Below the pieces are notes generated by a model, which worked only from the letters and a program-made list of their open reading frames with translations, ran no database searches and was not told where the DNA came from. The position numbers and the translations under genes are program-made. A stretch of DNA of 64,000 bases from Pseudodesulfovibrio sp. GTDB lineage: Bacteria; Desulfobacterota; Desulfovibrionia; Desulfovibrionales; Desulfovibrionaceae. Positions 45,091-54,019 of this stretch are shown piece after piece (positions within the stretch are counted from its first letter, which is position 1; the number at the start of each line of letters is the position of its first letter). The stretch spans positions 1-64,000 of the forward strand of contig NZ_JAQUWN010000010.1 of assembly GCF_028692895.1 (NCBI RefSeq), in the 5' to 3' direction.

Positions 45091-46521
45091 CTAGGCGTTG
45101 TCAGTGACCGGGCTGGCGGCCTTGCGCAGGCCGTACTTCACCATGAAGATGGCGAAGGCGGCGGCGGCGAAGACCAGGCCCCCGATGACGGAGACCTCGT
45201 AGTCCAGGTTGAAGCCGATCTTGGCGTTCAGGATGAAGGTCGCGCACACGGCGGTCATGAAGGTGGCCGGGATGGTGGCGATCCAGTGCAGCTTGGCGCG
45301 CTGGGCCAGATACACGGCCGAGGTCCACAGGACCAGGGCCGCCAGGGCCTGGTTGGAGAATCCGAAGTACCGCCAGATCGTGGAGAAGTTCTGCGTGGAG
45401 ATCACGTAGCCCAACGCGAACAGCGGGATGGCGATGAGCAGGCGGGAGGAGCTCTTGGTCTGCTTCATCTTGAAGGTTTCGGCCACGATCAGGCGGGTGG
45501 ACCGGAAGGCGGTGTCGCCGCTGGTGATGGGCAGGACGATGACGGCCAGGATGGCCAGGGCGCCGCCGATGGGCCCGAGCAGGCCGTTGGACACTTCCGC
45601 GACCACGGCGGCCGGGGAACCGGCGGAGATCACGGCCTGGAGCGCGGCGGGGTTCTCGTAGAAGGACATGCCCAGGGTGCACCAGATCAGGCCGATGACG
45701 CCCTCGATGATCATGGCGCCGTAGAACACGGAGCGGCCCTCACGCTCGTTCTTGACGCAGCGGGCCATCAGCGGGGACTGGGTGGAGTGGAAGCCGGACA
45801 GGGCCGAGCAGGAGATGGTGATGAAGAGCAGGGGCCAGATGGGCTTGCCCGCCGGATGGGTGTTGACCGCGAAGTCCAGGTTGGGCAGCACGGCGTGCGG
45901 GCTGACGAACAGGGCCACGAACAGGGCCGTGGTCATAGCCAGCAGGAGCGCGCCGAGCAGGGGGTAGAACCGGCCGATGATCTTGTCGATGGGCAGGATG
46001 GTGGCCAGGAAGTAGTAGGCGAAGATGGCCGCCACGTACCAGCCGGTGGCGATGCCCGGGGTCAGGCCGTGCAGCAGCTTGGCCGGGCTGAGGACGAAGA
46101 CCACGCCCACCAGCATGAGCAGCACGAAGGAGAAGATTCGCATGACCTGGCGGGCGGACATGCCCATGTACTCGCCCACGACCTCGGGGATGCTGGCGCC
46201 GTTGTTGCGCACGGAGAGCATGCCGGAAAAGTAGTCGTGGACCGCGCCGGCGAAGATGCAGCCGATCACGATCCAGATCAGGGCCTGGGGGCCGTAGAGC
46301 GCGCCCAGGATGGGGCCGAAGATGGGGCCGATGCCCGCGATGTCGAGCACCTGGATGAAGATGAGCTTCCACTTGGGCATCGGGGTGTAGTCGACTCCGT
46401 CCTCCAGGGCGTAGGCAGGGGTCTGACGCTCCGGCTGGATGCCGAAGATCTTTTCCACGATGGTTCCGTAAATCACGTACCCCGCGATGAGCAGGGCTAC
46501 ACAGGACAGAAATAGCAGCAT
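45091..46521 (-). CDS. cstA: CstA-family transporter (short form)
   Basis: A 476-residue inner membrane protein with about twelve helices. The CstA signatures GIQPERQTPAYALEDGVDY, GPIFGPILGALYG and GAVHDYFSGMLSVRNNGASIPEVVG (seen as VHDYFSGMLSVRNNG) are present, as is SGFHSTQSPLMARCV. It lacks the long C-terminal extension of Escherichia coli CstA (about 700 residues), as usual in many anaerobes. Known members import pyruvate or peptides during starvation. The ATG at 46521 follows GGAGG. The upstream neighbours are its likely regulators, a LytS-type kinase and LytTR regulator. Confidence 0.9.
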   Translation of the reverse strand: MLLFLSCVALLIAGYVIYGTIVEKIFGIQPERQTPAYALEDGVDYTPMPKWKLIFIQVLDIAGIGPIFGPILGALYGPQALIWIVIGCIFAGAVHDYFSGMLSVRNNGASIPEVVGEYMGMSARQVMRIFSFVLLMLVGVVFVLSPAKLLHGLTPGIATGWYVAAIFAYYFLATILPIDKIIGRFYPLLGALLLAMTTALFVALFVSPHAVLPNLDFAVNTHPAGKPIWPLLFITISCSALSGFHSTQSPLMARCVKNEREGRSVFYGAMIIEGVIGLIWCTLGMSFYENPAALQAVISAGSPAAVVAEVSNGLLGPIGGALAILAVIVLPITSGDTAFRSTRLIVAETFKMKQTKSSSRLLIAIPLFALGYVISTQNFSTIWRYFGFSNQALAALVLWTSAVYLAQRAKLHWIATIPATFMTAVCATFILNAKIGFNLDYEVSVIGGLVFAAAAFAIFMVKYGLRKAASPVTDNA

Positions 46522-46668
46522 ATGCGACAACCTCCAAAGATTAGATAACCGCTGTATCTTTGATGCGTGCATACGCCCGCCGGGCCGGCGCGAACAACCG
46601 GCCCGGTCCGAACTGCCCGTTTTCCCGGCTGAGTTGACCGGATGGGCGGATGAAAAAGGGAGAGGGAG

Positions 46669-48402
46669 TTAGGCCGCCGCGCTCAGGGGAGTTCGGGGGA
46701 TGCTGAAGCTGATGCGCGTGCCCTTGCCGGGGGTGCTGTCGATGTCGAGCTGGCAGTCGGGCCCATAGATCTGCTCCAGGCGGGAGGCGCAGTTGCGGAT
46801 GCCGATGCCCGCCCGGCAGGTGTCCAGCCCGGGCCGGCCGGTCGGGCCGTTCTTGTCCAGCAGGGCGTGGACCTGGGCCTTGTCCATGCCCCGGCCGTTG
46901 TCCGTGACGCGGATGTGGAGCCGGTCGCCCGCCAGGGTGGCGCGGACCTCCACCGAACCGCCGGACTTGCTGCCCAGGATGCCGTGCTTGATGCTGTTCT
47001 CCACCAGCGGCTGGATGATCAGCGGCGGGATGGGCCAGTCCGCGCAGCCGCCCTCGATGTCCAGGTGCACGTCGATGCGGTGGCCGAACCGCGCCTGCTC
47101 GATGGCCAGGTAGGAGCGGACCTGCTCCAGCTCGTCGGACAGGGGGATGAACCCCCGGCTGGAGTCGAGACTCTTGCGCATGTAGAACGAGAGGTCGAGG
47201 AGCAGCTCGCGCGCCTTTTCCGCATTGGTGCGGCAGAACGAGCCGATGGTGTTCAGGGAGTTGAACAGGAAGTGGGGATTGATCTGGGCCTGAAGGCGGC
47301 GGATCTCCGCATGGGCCAGCATCCGCTCCTTGATGCGCAGGTCCTCCAGCTCGAGCTGGGTGGAGAAGAGCTTGCCCAGCCCCTTGCACAGCTCGAAGAG
47401 GGTCGCATTGAGCGGGGAGTCGTTGCTGCCGTAAAACTTGAGGGTGCCCACGATCTGCCCGGCCTTGGTCAGGGGCACGATGATGGCGCTGGTGTTGGGG
47501 CAGTCGGGCACGTCGCAGCCGATGGACGAGCGCTTGGTGATGAACCGGGGCTTGCCGGTCTCCAGAACCTGGCGCGTAGCCTGGGTGTGGATGGGCAGGC
47601 CGGGCAGGTGGTGGTCGCTGCCCGCGCCCACGTGGGCCAGGACGTTGCGCGTGTCGGTGACGGCCACGGCGGCCATGTGGACCCGCTCGTGGATGATGAG
47701 CGCTGTCTGCTGGGCCGAGTTCTGGTCCAGCCCGGCGCGCAGGTGGCTGACGGTCAGGTTGGCGATGTCCAGGATCTGCTGCGCCTGGAGGGAGTCGCGC
47801 CTTTCCCGGCTCTGGAAGAAGACGTTGATGAGCTCGACCATGATGACCACGGCGAGGGTGTTGACCGAGATCATGGGCGGGGCGATGAGCTTGACCAGCT
47901 CAACGGCCTCGGGAAACGGCCGGGAGAGCAGGAGGACCAGCCCCATGTGCAGGGACTCGCCCACCAGGGCCAGAGGCGCGGCCACCTTCCAGCTCAGGGC
48001 CCGGCGGCCGTAGCGCCAGGCGATCAGCCCGGCCGCCAGCCCTTCGGTGAAGGTCGCCAGGCCGCAGGGGTAGGCGCTGAACCCGTGCAGGTCGAAGAGG
48101 ATGCGGTGGCCGCCTGCGATGAGCCCGGCCCCGATGCCCACCACCGGCCCGCCGAACAGGCCGCCGGTAATGACCGCCATGGCCCGCAGGTTGGCCACGG
48201 ACTGGAAGACCGAGTTGCCGGTGTAGGTCCCGAGGATGCCGAACAGGCCGAAGAACAGGGTCAAAAGCGGGGTCCGGTACTTGCTGAACGAGGGCTCGAT
48301 TCCCATCCGCTCCACCGGCGTGAAGGTCAGCAGCAGGAAGACCGCCGCGATGATCAGGCCGAGGCGCTCGGCCAGAACGAGGATGATGTATTCGGTATGC
48401 AC
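46669..48402 (-). CDS. LytS/BtsS-type sensor histidine kinase
   Basis: A 577-residue membrane kinase. Six or so helices form a 5TM-LYT sensor (about 1-200; NLRAMAVITGGLFGGP is typical), followed by a GAF domain (about 225-365) with a conserved CDVPDCPN pair, and the LytS-type kinase domain with the phospho-acceptor in LQAQINPHFLFNSLNTI and an ATP-binding DNGRGMD. In Escherichia coli, BtsS senses pyruvate and controls the related transporter gene btsT. Here the transporter gene follows directly, so the same logic probably applies. It starts with GTG behind GGGAGCGGG. The start lies 28 bases after the regulator stop. Confidence 0.9.
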   Translation of the reverse strand: MHTEYIILVLAERLGLIIAAVFLLLTFTPVERMGIEPSFSKYRTPLLTLFFGLFGILGTYTGNSVFQSVANLRAMAVITGGLFGGPVVGIGAGLIAGGHRILFDLHGFSAYPCGLATFTEGLAAGLIAWRYGRRALSWKVAAPLALVGESLHMGLVLLLSRPFPEAVELVKLIAPPMISVNTLAVVIMVELINVFFQSRERRDSLQAQQILDIANLTVSHLRAGLDQNSAQQTALIIHERVHMAAVAVTDTRNVLAHVGAGSDHHLPGLPIHTQATRQVLETGKPRFITKRSSIGCDVPDCPNTSAIIVPLTKAGQIVGTLKFYGSNDSPLNATLFELCKGLGKLFSTQLELEDLRIKERMLAHAEIRRLQAQINPHFLFNSLNTIGSFCRTNAEKARELLLDLSFYMRKSLDSSRGFIPLSDELEQVRSYLAIEQARFGHRIDVHLDIEGGCADWPIPPLIIQPLVENSIKHGILGSKSGGSVEVRATLAGDRLHIRVTDNGRGMDKAQVHALLDKNGPTGRPGLDTCRAGIGIRNCASRLEQIYGPDCQLDIDSTPGKGTRISFSIPRTPLSAAA

Positions 48403-48430
48403 GGTTTCCCGCTCCCTCCGCAGTCCGGGG

Positions 48431-49267
48431 TCAGATGCCCAGGGCGGCCTTGAAATCCCGCACCCGGCTCTTGCTCAGGGCGATCTCCATGGCCTCGCGG
48501 TGGCGCATGGTGACGACGTATTTGCCGCTGTGCCATGGGGCGTAGCTGCGCACGAACTTGAGGTTTATCAGCTCGGCCCGGTTGGCCCGGAAAAAGTTGA
48601 AGCCCGCAAGCCGCTCCTCCAGCCGGTCCAGGGACAATTCCGGGCTGCACGGGTACACGGACTCCGCGGTGTGGGCCACAACACGCCGGTCCTGATGGCT
48701 GAAGAGCAGAATTTCCTTGGGCGAGAGCAGCACGTTGCGGCCCGTGTCCTCCACCGGGATGCGCACGATTCCGGCCCCGCCCTCGGGCACCAGCCCGACC
48801 TTGGCCAGCAGGCTCTCCAGCCGCTCGCTCGCCTCCCGGCCCGAAGGCCGGGCCAGCAGGTCGCGCACCCGCTCGATGGTCTTGCCGATGCGCTCCAGCG
48901 AGATGGGCTTGAGGATGTAATCCACGGTGTTCTGCTCGAAGGCGCGGATGGCGTGCTCGTCAAAGGCCGTGGCGAAGACCACCAGGGGCGGCCGGCCCCG
49001 GACCATGAGCTCGCGCAGAACCTGGAACCCGTTCTTGTCCGGCATCTCGATGTCCAGGAAGACCAGGTCCGGCCGCATCCGGCCGATGAGCTCCACGGCC
49101 TCGTCCCCGCTCTCGGCCTTGGCCACCACCTCGATGTCCGGAAACCGGGAGAGCAGCCAGGCCAGCTCGTCCAGGGCGGGCGGCTCGTCGTCCACGATGA
49201 CGGTGCGGATCATGCGCGGCGCGCCGTCGCCGAAAGCGGCTGGATCGCCTTGGGGAAAAGCGGTCAT
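48431..49267 (-). CDS. LytTR-family response regulator
   Basis: A 278-residue regulator: receiver domain (about 19-140) with acidic pair DDE and phospho-acceptor Asp72 in LVFLDIEMPDKNG, and a LytTR DNA-binding domain (about 165-275; FFRANRAELINLKFVRSY is the recognisable core). LytTR regulators bind short direct repeats near target promoters. It is the first gene of the regulator-kinase-transporter unit. Two starts are possible: 49267 (weak GAGG upstream) and 49213 (MIRTVIVDDE, where the receiver fold begins, no ribosome site). Likely target is the cstA-type gene. Confidence 0.9.
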   Translation of the reverse strand: MTAFPQGDPAAFGDGAPRMIRTVIVDDEPPALDELAWLLSRFPDIEVVAKAESGDEAVELIGRMRPDLVFLDIEMPDKNGFQVLRELMVRGRPPLVVFATAFDEHAIRAFEQNTVDYILKPISLERIGKTIERVRDLLARPSGREASERLESLLAKVGLVPEGGAGIVRIPVEDTGRNVLLSPKEILLFSHQDRRVVAHTAESVYPCSPELSLDRLEERLAGFNFFRANRAELINLKFVRSYAPWHSGKYVVTMRHREAMEIALSKSRVRDFKAALGI

Positions 49268-49442
49268 GGGACGGTTCGGTCCTCGCTGGTTGCCGGTTAT
49301 TGACCGATCGGCCGGTCAGGGATGAGCAAACGTATGCCCGGCTTCGGGAATGTCAACCAGCACCCCCGCGCACGCCGGACGGCTTCTGCATGGCACTCCC
49401 GCGCCGTGCGCGTCAAGCCCCGGCCGGGTGCGCCGGGAGCGA

Positions 49443-49474
49443 AAAGGCCCCGGAACTCGCGCTCCGGGGCCTTT
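49443..49474 (-). terminator. Rho-independent terminator of the FmdE-molybdopterin gene
   Basis: A perfect 12-base-pair stem (49443-49454 with 49463-49474) with an 8-base loop, starting 22 bases after the minus-strand stop at 49497. Confidence 0.85.
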
Positions 49475-49496
49475 GGCTTCCATATATCCCGGCGGG

Positions 49497-51122
49497 TTAC
49501 TTCCCGAACGGACACTTGGGGAACGAGCAGGCCTTGCAGGTCATGCAGAAACCGCCCTCGCCCAGGCGGGCGATCTCCCCGCGCGTGATCCTGCGCCCGG
49601 CCAGAAGCCGGGGCAGCAGCACGTCGAAGGACGTGGTCTTGTAGAACAGGGCGCAGGCCGGGACGCCGATGATCTGGGCCTTGCCGATGCGGCCCACCAG
49701 GGTCATGGTGCCGGGCAGCATGGGCACGCCGAACAGGTCGTCCCGCAGGCCCGCGTCCACCAGGCCCGCGCGGGTCACGTCGTCCGGGTCCACGGACATG
49801 CCCGCCGTGGTCACGATCAGGTCGCAGCCCGCGTCCAGCATGCCGGTCACGGCCTTGGTGATGACCGCGCGGTCGTCGGGCGCGATGTCGGTTTTGCCCA
49901 CCTCGCAGCCCAGGTTCAGCACCTTGGACGAGATGATCGGGATGAACTTGTCGTCGATGATGCCCTGGAACACCTCGGTGCCCGTGGCCAGGATGCCCAC
50001 CCTGGCCTTGCGCATGGGCAGGACCTCCAGGACCGGACCGTCGCCCAGGGCCGCCAGGGCCCGGCTGAACCGGTCGCGCGAGATGTAGAGCGGAATGGCG
50101 CGGGTGCCGCCCACGCCCTTGCCCTCGGGCATGACCGAGGCGTCGTGCCGGGTGGCCAGCATGACGTCGGGCGAGAGATTGAAGCGCGCCAGGGCCTCCA
50201 GGTCGATGGTCAGGAGGCCGGGACGGGACGCGAAGAAATTGATCTTGCCCTCGCCGGGGTTCGGGTCGTAGCTGATGCCCTCGCCCGCCATGCGCTTGGC
50301 GAACGCCTTGACCGCGTCGTTCTCGTGCACCCACTCGTCACCGGGCAGTTGGTCCTCGGTGTAGACGTGGAACTTGCCGATGCGCTGCAAGCGGCAGACG
50401 TCGCCCACGTCCAGGGTGTCGCCCGCCTTGGTGACCGGGCCCTTGGACTCGCCGGGCACGATGCCGGTCATGTCGTGGGCCGCCTTGCGGCCCACGGCCA
50501 TCTCCACGGGCACGGCGTGCAACGGCGGCGCGTCGTCCAGGCAGGTCGCGCCCTCCATGGAGACAAAGGGGTCCTCGCCCTGGCAGCCGCGGCAGATGGA
50601 GCCGTCCGAGCCGGGATACGCCTCGCCGCATATTGGGCAGATGTCGATGGAGGTCATGTGGCCGTGGCCCAGGTATTTCCTGTCCACCACGATGGCGCGG
50701 ATGGAGCAGATGGTGTCCCCCGCCCGTTCGATCTCGTCGAAGAGCTTGTCCGTGTCCTGCTCGGCCTTGGGCTTCTCCTTGAGGAACCAGCCCCGGATCT
50801 CGGGCCAGGCGTCGAGCTTCTTGGCGTCGACGGCCACGCGCACGCCCTTGCCCGTGAACTTGTCGTAGAGCGACACCGCGTAGCGGCCCAGCAGCTTGAC
50901 CTTCATCCAGTTGTTGCCCGTGGAGCACAGGGTCAGGAGCTGCACCGCGTCCGGCAGGCACTTGCCCGACTCCACCAGGGCCTCGAACAGGGTGCCCTCG
51001 GGGATGCGCGCCTTGGCCGCCTCCACCATGTAGCCGCCGATGAGCAGGCCGGGGGCCGGATAGCCGTGAAAGGCCTTGGCGATGGCCTTGAATTCCTCGA
51101 ACGTGTATTTCCCGATGTTCAT
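49497..51122 (-). CDS. FmdE-molybdopterin-binding (MoeA-like) fusion protein
   Basis: A 541-residue protein. Residues 1-190 resemble the FmdE/FwdE subunit of formylmethanofuran dehydrogenase (FHGYPAPGLLIGGYM, then CLPDAVQLLTLCSTGNNW), with a zinc ribbon CPICGEAY ... CRGC. Residues about 205-500 include a molybdopterin-binding MoCF/MoeA region: VGILATGTEVFQGIIDDKF, TTAGMSVDPDDVT and PMLPGTMTLVG. The C-terminus has an extra Cys cluster (CMTCKACSFPKC). Sulfate reducers have several Mo/W enzymes, and a role in cofactor delivery is likely. It is a single-gene unit with its own terminator. Confidence 0.8.
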   Translation of the reverse strand: MNIGKYTFEEFKAIAKAFHGYPAPGLLIGGYMVEAAKARIPEGTLFEALVESGKCLPDAVQLLTLCSTGNNWMKVKLLGRYAVSLYDKFTGKGVRVAVDAKKLDAWPEIRGWFLKEKPKAEQDTDKLFDEIERAGDTICSIRAIVVDRKYLGHGHMTSIDICPICGEAYPGSDGSICRGCQGEDPFVSMEGATCLDDAPPLHAVPVEMAVGRKAAHDMTGIVPGESKGPVTKAGDTLDVGDVCRLQRIGKFHVYTEDQLPGDEWVHENDAVKAFAKRMAGEGISYDPNPGEGKINFFASRPGLLTIDLEALARFNLSPDVMLATRHDASVMPEGKGVGGTRAIPLYISRDRFSRALAALGDGPVLEVLPMRKARVGILATGTEVFQGIIDDKFIPIISSKVLNLGCEVGKTDIAPDDRAVITKAVTGMLDAGCDLIVTTAGMSVDPDDVTRAGLVDAGLRDDLFGVPMLPGTMTLVGRIGKAQIIGVPACALFYKTTSFDVLLPRLLAGRRITRGEIARLGEGGFCMTCKACSFPKCPFGK

Positions 51123-51379
51123 ATCCGCCTCGCGTCGAAAAAGTGGAGATCAGAGGAGCGCACCGCCGCGCCGGAGTCACGGTTTATGCCACGCGCGTGA
51201 CGTTTAGGCAATGCAAAGCGAATTATTCCGGTTTTGGCACAAAGGTGTCGGCCGGAGCGGGGCCGCGACAATACAGTCTATCCGCAGGCCGGACCGCGCC
51301 TTCCCTTTCCGCCCCGCCTTCCATAGACTGGGGCCGAACCCGCCGACGCCGCCCGCACACGCGCCGGGCAAGGAGCCCC

Positions 51380-51901
51380 ATGCCGAACCGACCCGTCCTC
51401 CACATCTTCTCCGGCCTCCCCGGATCGGGCAAGACCACCCTGGCCCGGCGGCTCTGCGCCCATGTCGGGGCCTGCCACCTGCGCATCGACACCATCGAGC
51501 AGGCCCTGCGCGACCTGTGCGGCTGCAAGGTCGAGGGCGAGGGATACCGCCTCGCCTACCGGATCGCCGCCGACAACCTCGCCAACGGCGTCGGCGTGGT
51601 GGCCGACTCCTGCAACCCCATCCCGCTCACCCGCGCGGAGTGGAACGAGGTGGCCGACCGCGCCGGGGCCGACCGGGTCAACATCGAAATCCGCTGCTCG
51701 GACCCGGCCGAGCACCGCGCCCGGCTCGAATCAAGGCATGCCGACGTGCCAGGCCTGGTCCCGCCCACCTGGGAGGACGTGCTCCGGCGCGAGTACGCTC
51801 CCTGGGCCGACGGCCAGGCCGTGCGCATCGACACGGCCTCCCGGAGCGCGGACCAGAGCTTCGCGGAACTGCTCGCCGCCCTTGGGCTGCGGGAGTCCTG
51901 A
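51380..51901 (+). CDS. P-loop kinase-like ATPase
   Basis: A 173-residue protein with a Walker A motif FSGLPGSGKTT at residues about 9-19 and a RIDTIEQALRDL segment after the second strand, the layout of small nucleotide-dependent kinases (AAA_33/zeta-toxin-like). A later DVPGLVPPTWEDVLRREY segment and ADSCNPIPLTRAEW form the lid and substrate regions. Relatives phosphorylate small sugars, nucleosides or antibiotics; the substrate is not deducible. The ATG follows CAAGGAG. The gene lies immediately before the Rhs remnant on the same strand, but with a host-like composition. Confidence 0.82.
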   Translation: MPNRPVLHIFSGLPGSGKTTLARRLCAHVGACHLRIDTIEQALRDLCGCKVEGEGYRLAYRIAADNLANGVGVVADSCNPIPLTRAEWNEVADRAGADRVNIEIRCSDPAEHRARLESRHADVPGLVPPTWEDVLRREYAPWADGQAVRIDTASRSADQSFAELLAALGLRES

Positions 51902-51957
51902 GAGGGCCCGCCGCCAGCGTCCCCCTCCCCCGCCGCTTCCCTCCGCGCCACGGCACC

Positions 51958-52812
51958 CTGTCAATACGCGCGATAAAGTACCGCAACGGCCAGCCCGTGG
52001 AAGCCTACCGCTGGCTGGACCTCCTGCGCCTGGACTGTTTCCACGACGGCGAGTCCGGCTACCGCTTCGCCTACCGCGACGGCGAGCGCACGCCCTACGC
52101 CATGCAGCGCGACGATGGAGCCGTGGCCTTCCTCTTCTACGACCAGGTAGGCTCCCTGCGGGTGGTTGCCGACCGTGACGGCGACGTGATAAAGGAGGTC
52201 CTGTACGACCCCTTCGGCGGGGTCATTGAGGACAGCAACCCCGGCTTCCGCATCCCCATCGGCTTCGCCGGAGGGTTGCACGACCGGGACCTGGGCTTCG
52301 TCCGCTTCGGCTGGCGGGACTACGACACCTTCACCGACAGGTGGACCGCGCCGGACCCGCTCGGCGACAAGGGCGGGGACCCGGATTGGTATGGTTACTG
52401 CTTCGATGATCCGGTCAACGGCGCGGACCCGCTAGGGTTATTTACAGATGTTTACTATTATGACGGCAATCTTGGGCATGTCTCCGTTGCCCCTGGAGGA
52501 GGCAAAGCCGTTGGCAAGTACCCAAAGAACGGGAAAAACGATGCCTTCAATGGGGAAGGCGAATATCGGGAAGAAGAGGATACACCCTCAGCTTCAATGC
52601 GGATTGACACAACCCCGGAGCAAGAAGCATTCATGAAAGAGTATCAGCGGCTTGCCAAGAAAAGCACGAGTGTCAAGTATGACCGGGGCGATGACGACTG
52701 CGTGAATGCCGCAGACACTATCCTTGAGGTGGGCGGTGTTAAAACCCCAAAGGATACAGACTGGGTGAGTCCAAAGGTTTATTTCAAACGCCTCGGGGAA
52801 ATGCACAAGTAA
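51958..52812 (+). pseudogene. Orphan Rhs C-terminal tip with toxin-like domain
   Basis: Only the 3' end of an rhs gene remains: about 285 codons, with no start or N-terminal YD repeats (the P-loop gene abuts upstream in another frame). The core is clear: LFYDQVGSLRVVADRDG, VRFGWRDYDTFTDRWTAPDPLG, YGYCFDDPVN and the closing ADPLG. After this the coding DNA turns AT-richer, and the last 125 residues form a new domain with GHVSVAPGGGK, MKEYQRL and YDRGDDDCVNAADTI; a His-Cys pairing fits a permuted papain/NlpC-type hydrolase, but this is a guess. In-frame GTG at 51997 could allow expression. Confidence 0.75.
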
Positions 52813-52873
52813 CACCGTATCGGCAGGAGAGGGCCAGGTCCTCTCCTGCCAATTCCCGGACTCGAGGAACGAC

Positions 52874-53176
52874 ATGAGACACATTGCAATAGCCTTGCTT
52901 TTTGGAGTCATATCCAGTTGTTTGTCTTACGCCCTGTTGCATGTGAATCTGCCATTGGCCTATGTCTTCAATCCGTTTATCGTGTACTATTTCGATTTCG
53001 AGGCGTCCGGTGCGAATTGGTTCGGGGCAGACCTGGCCGTAGGGGCCCTCAACCTGATTCCCTTTTTGTCTTTCGGAATACTTTCGATGCATATCCGCAA
53101 ATGGGCGCTCGGCCCATGGTTGTTTGGCGCATCGATTTTGATTTATCTTGGATGGATTATCTCCCATTTCCTGTAA
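52874..53176 (+). CDS. Small membrane protein, candidate immunity protein of the Rhs tip
   Basis: A 100-residue protein with three predicted membrane helices (about 4-22, 26-46 and 55-75, with the end LIYLGWIISHFL as a fourth segment). A GAGGAACGAC ribosome site precedes the ATG, 61 bases after the Rhs tip. Rhs/CDI toxin ends are normally followed at once by a small gene encoding the specific immunity protein, and this one also shares the lower GC content of the toxin domain. No family is recognised. A membrane-located immunity protein would suggest a toxin acting at the envelope. Confidence 0.6.
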   Translation: MRHIAIALLFGVISSCLSYALLHVNLPLAYVFNPFIVYYFDFEASGANWFGADLAVGALNLIPFLSFGILSMHIRKWALGPWLFGASILIYLGWIISHFL

Positions 53177-53558
53177 TGCGGCTAACCTGAGAAAGGGACT
53201 CATGGGTGCTCGCCCTGGTCCTTCCAGGGTCTATCCGGCATGAAAAGCGGGCGCACCGCTCAAACAGAGGTCGGCAAGGCCGCAGAAGCTGTAAAATCAG
53301 GGCAGAAGGATTCTCAAAGATACAAATCGAGATGACAATCGGACAAATAGTCCGACGGATGGGAGGGATATCCTGTCTTGTCGGCGACCTGGCGTCGCAG
53401 GCGGCGATTGTCCTTGCGGGCTTCCTGGCGGACTCGTTGAAATGACAAAACGCGGTTCCCCAAGCCTGACATTGGGGGAACCGCAGGTTTCAAGGCCCGC
53501 TCAACGAATCCTTGGGCACAAGGCGGATTCGGCCCGGAAGCTCTGCAACAAAACTTGA
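53177..53558. other. Gene-free decay region with hairpin
   Basis: No supported gene. Short frames exist (one of 79 codons from 53206) but lack ribosome sites and family resemblance; the opposite strand near 53345-53445 encodes a stretch like the basic coiled coil of an IS3-type OrfA (QEARKDNRRLRRQVAD), which may be an old insertion remnant. A hairpin with 12-13-base arms (53452-53463 with 53472-53484, one bulge) follows. The base composition is mixed. It is typical of a turnover zone after an Rhs tip. Confidence 0.4.
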
Positions 53559-53567
53559 GTGAGACAA

Positions 53568-53765
53568 ATGAAGCTGGACAGTCTACAACCCATCGCCTTC
53601 GGACTTCTTTTCATCACCATAGGTCTCCTCGTAGTGATCGATGGGGAATTGTACCATCACGGAGTCCCTGTTCCATACCCGAGGGTTGTGGGCAGCCTTA
53701 TGCTACTGGTCGGCGGCATGTCTTTCATTCATGGAGTCGGGAAAGCGCGACGCAGGAAAGACTGA
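53568..53765 (+). CDS. Small two-helix membrane protein
   Basis: A 65-residue protein with two membrane helices (about 9-30 and 38-58), a short loop (YHHGVPVPYPR) and a basic end KARRRKD. An in-frame GTG nine bases earlier (53559) is an alternative start. The ribosome site is weak. The gene lies in the same decay zone as the Rhs tip and could be a second immunity-like or a chance small membrane protein. The family is unknown. Confidence 0.45.
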   Translation: MKLDSLQPIAFGLLFITIGLLVVIDGELYHHGVPVPYPRVVGSLMLLVGGMSFIHGVGKARRRKD

Positions 53766-53929
53766 GGGAAAGGAGCAAGCCGCTGGCCTTACAATGGCGG
53801 GAGGCTATCATTGAACACACTACCCCCCGGCGACTCCCAAGTGTCGCAACCCCAAACGCTTCCCCGTATCCCGCGCCTCCCCCGCCCCGTCCTTTCGCCA
53901 AGCCTGGCCCGGCCGTTCGCCCGACCATG

Positions 53930-53961
53930 AAAAAGGGCCGCCCCCATGCGGGAGCGGCCCT
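53930..53961 (-). terminator. Terminator of the dsr operon
   Basis: An 8-base-pair GC stem (53934-53941 with 53954-53961) followed on the minus strand by a run of five T, about 60-80 bases after the dsrP stop at 54020. Confidence 0.8.
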
Positions 53962-54019
53962 GTATCAGCCTTTACCTAGCGAGGTGACGTTGTGGCCAGG
54001 CTGTCTTGTATGCGGCGCG

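Noticed and set aside
46578..46606. GC-rich hairpin between the LytS-type kinase and the cstA-type gene as terminator
   Set aside because: Nine-base stem but no T-tract on the minus strand; more likely a leader structure or chance in GC-rich DNA.
51950..51990. CCCTGTCAA near 51954 as a fourth copy of the tail-gene element
   Set aside because: Only this short string and a few following bases match; the T-run and ACCCG blocks are missing.
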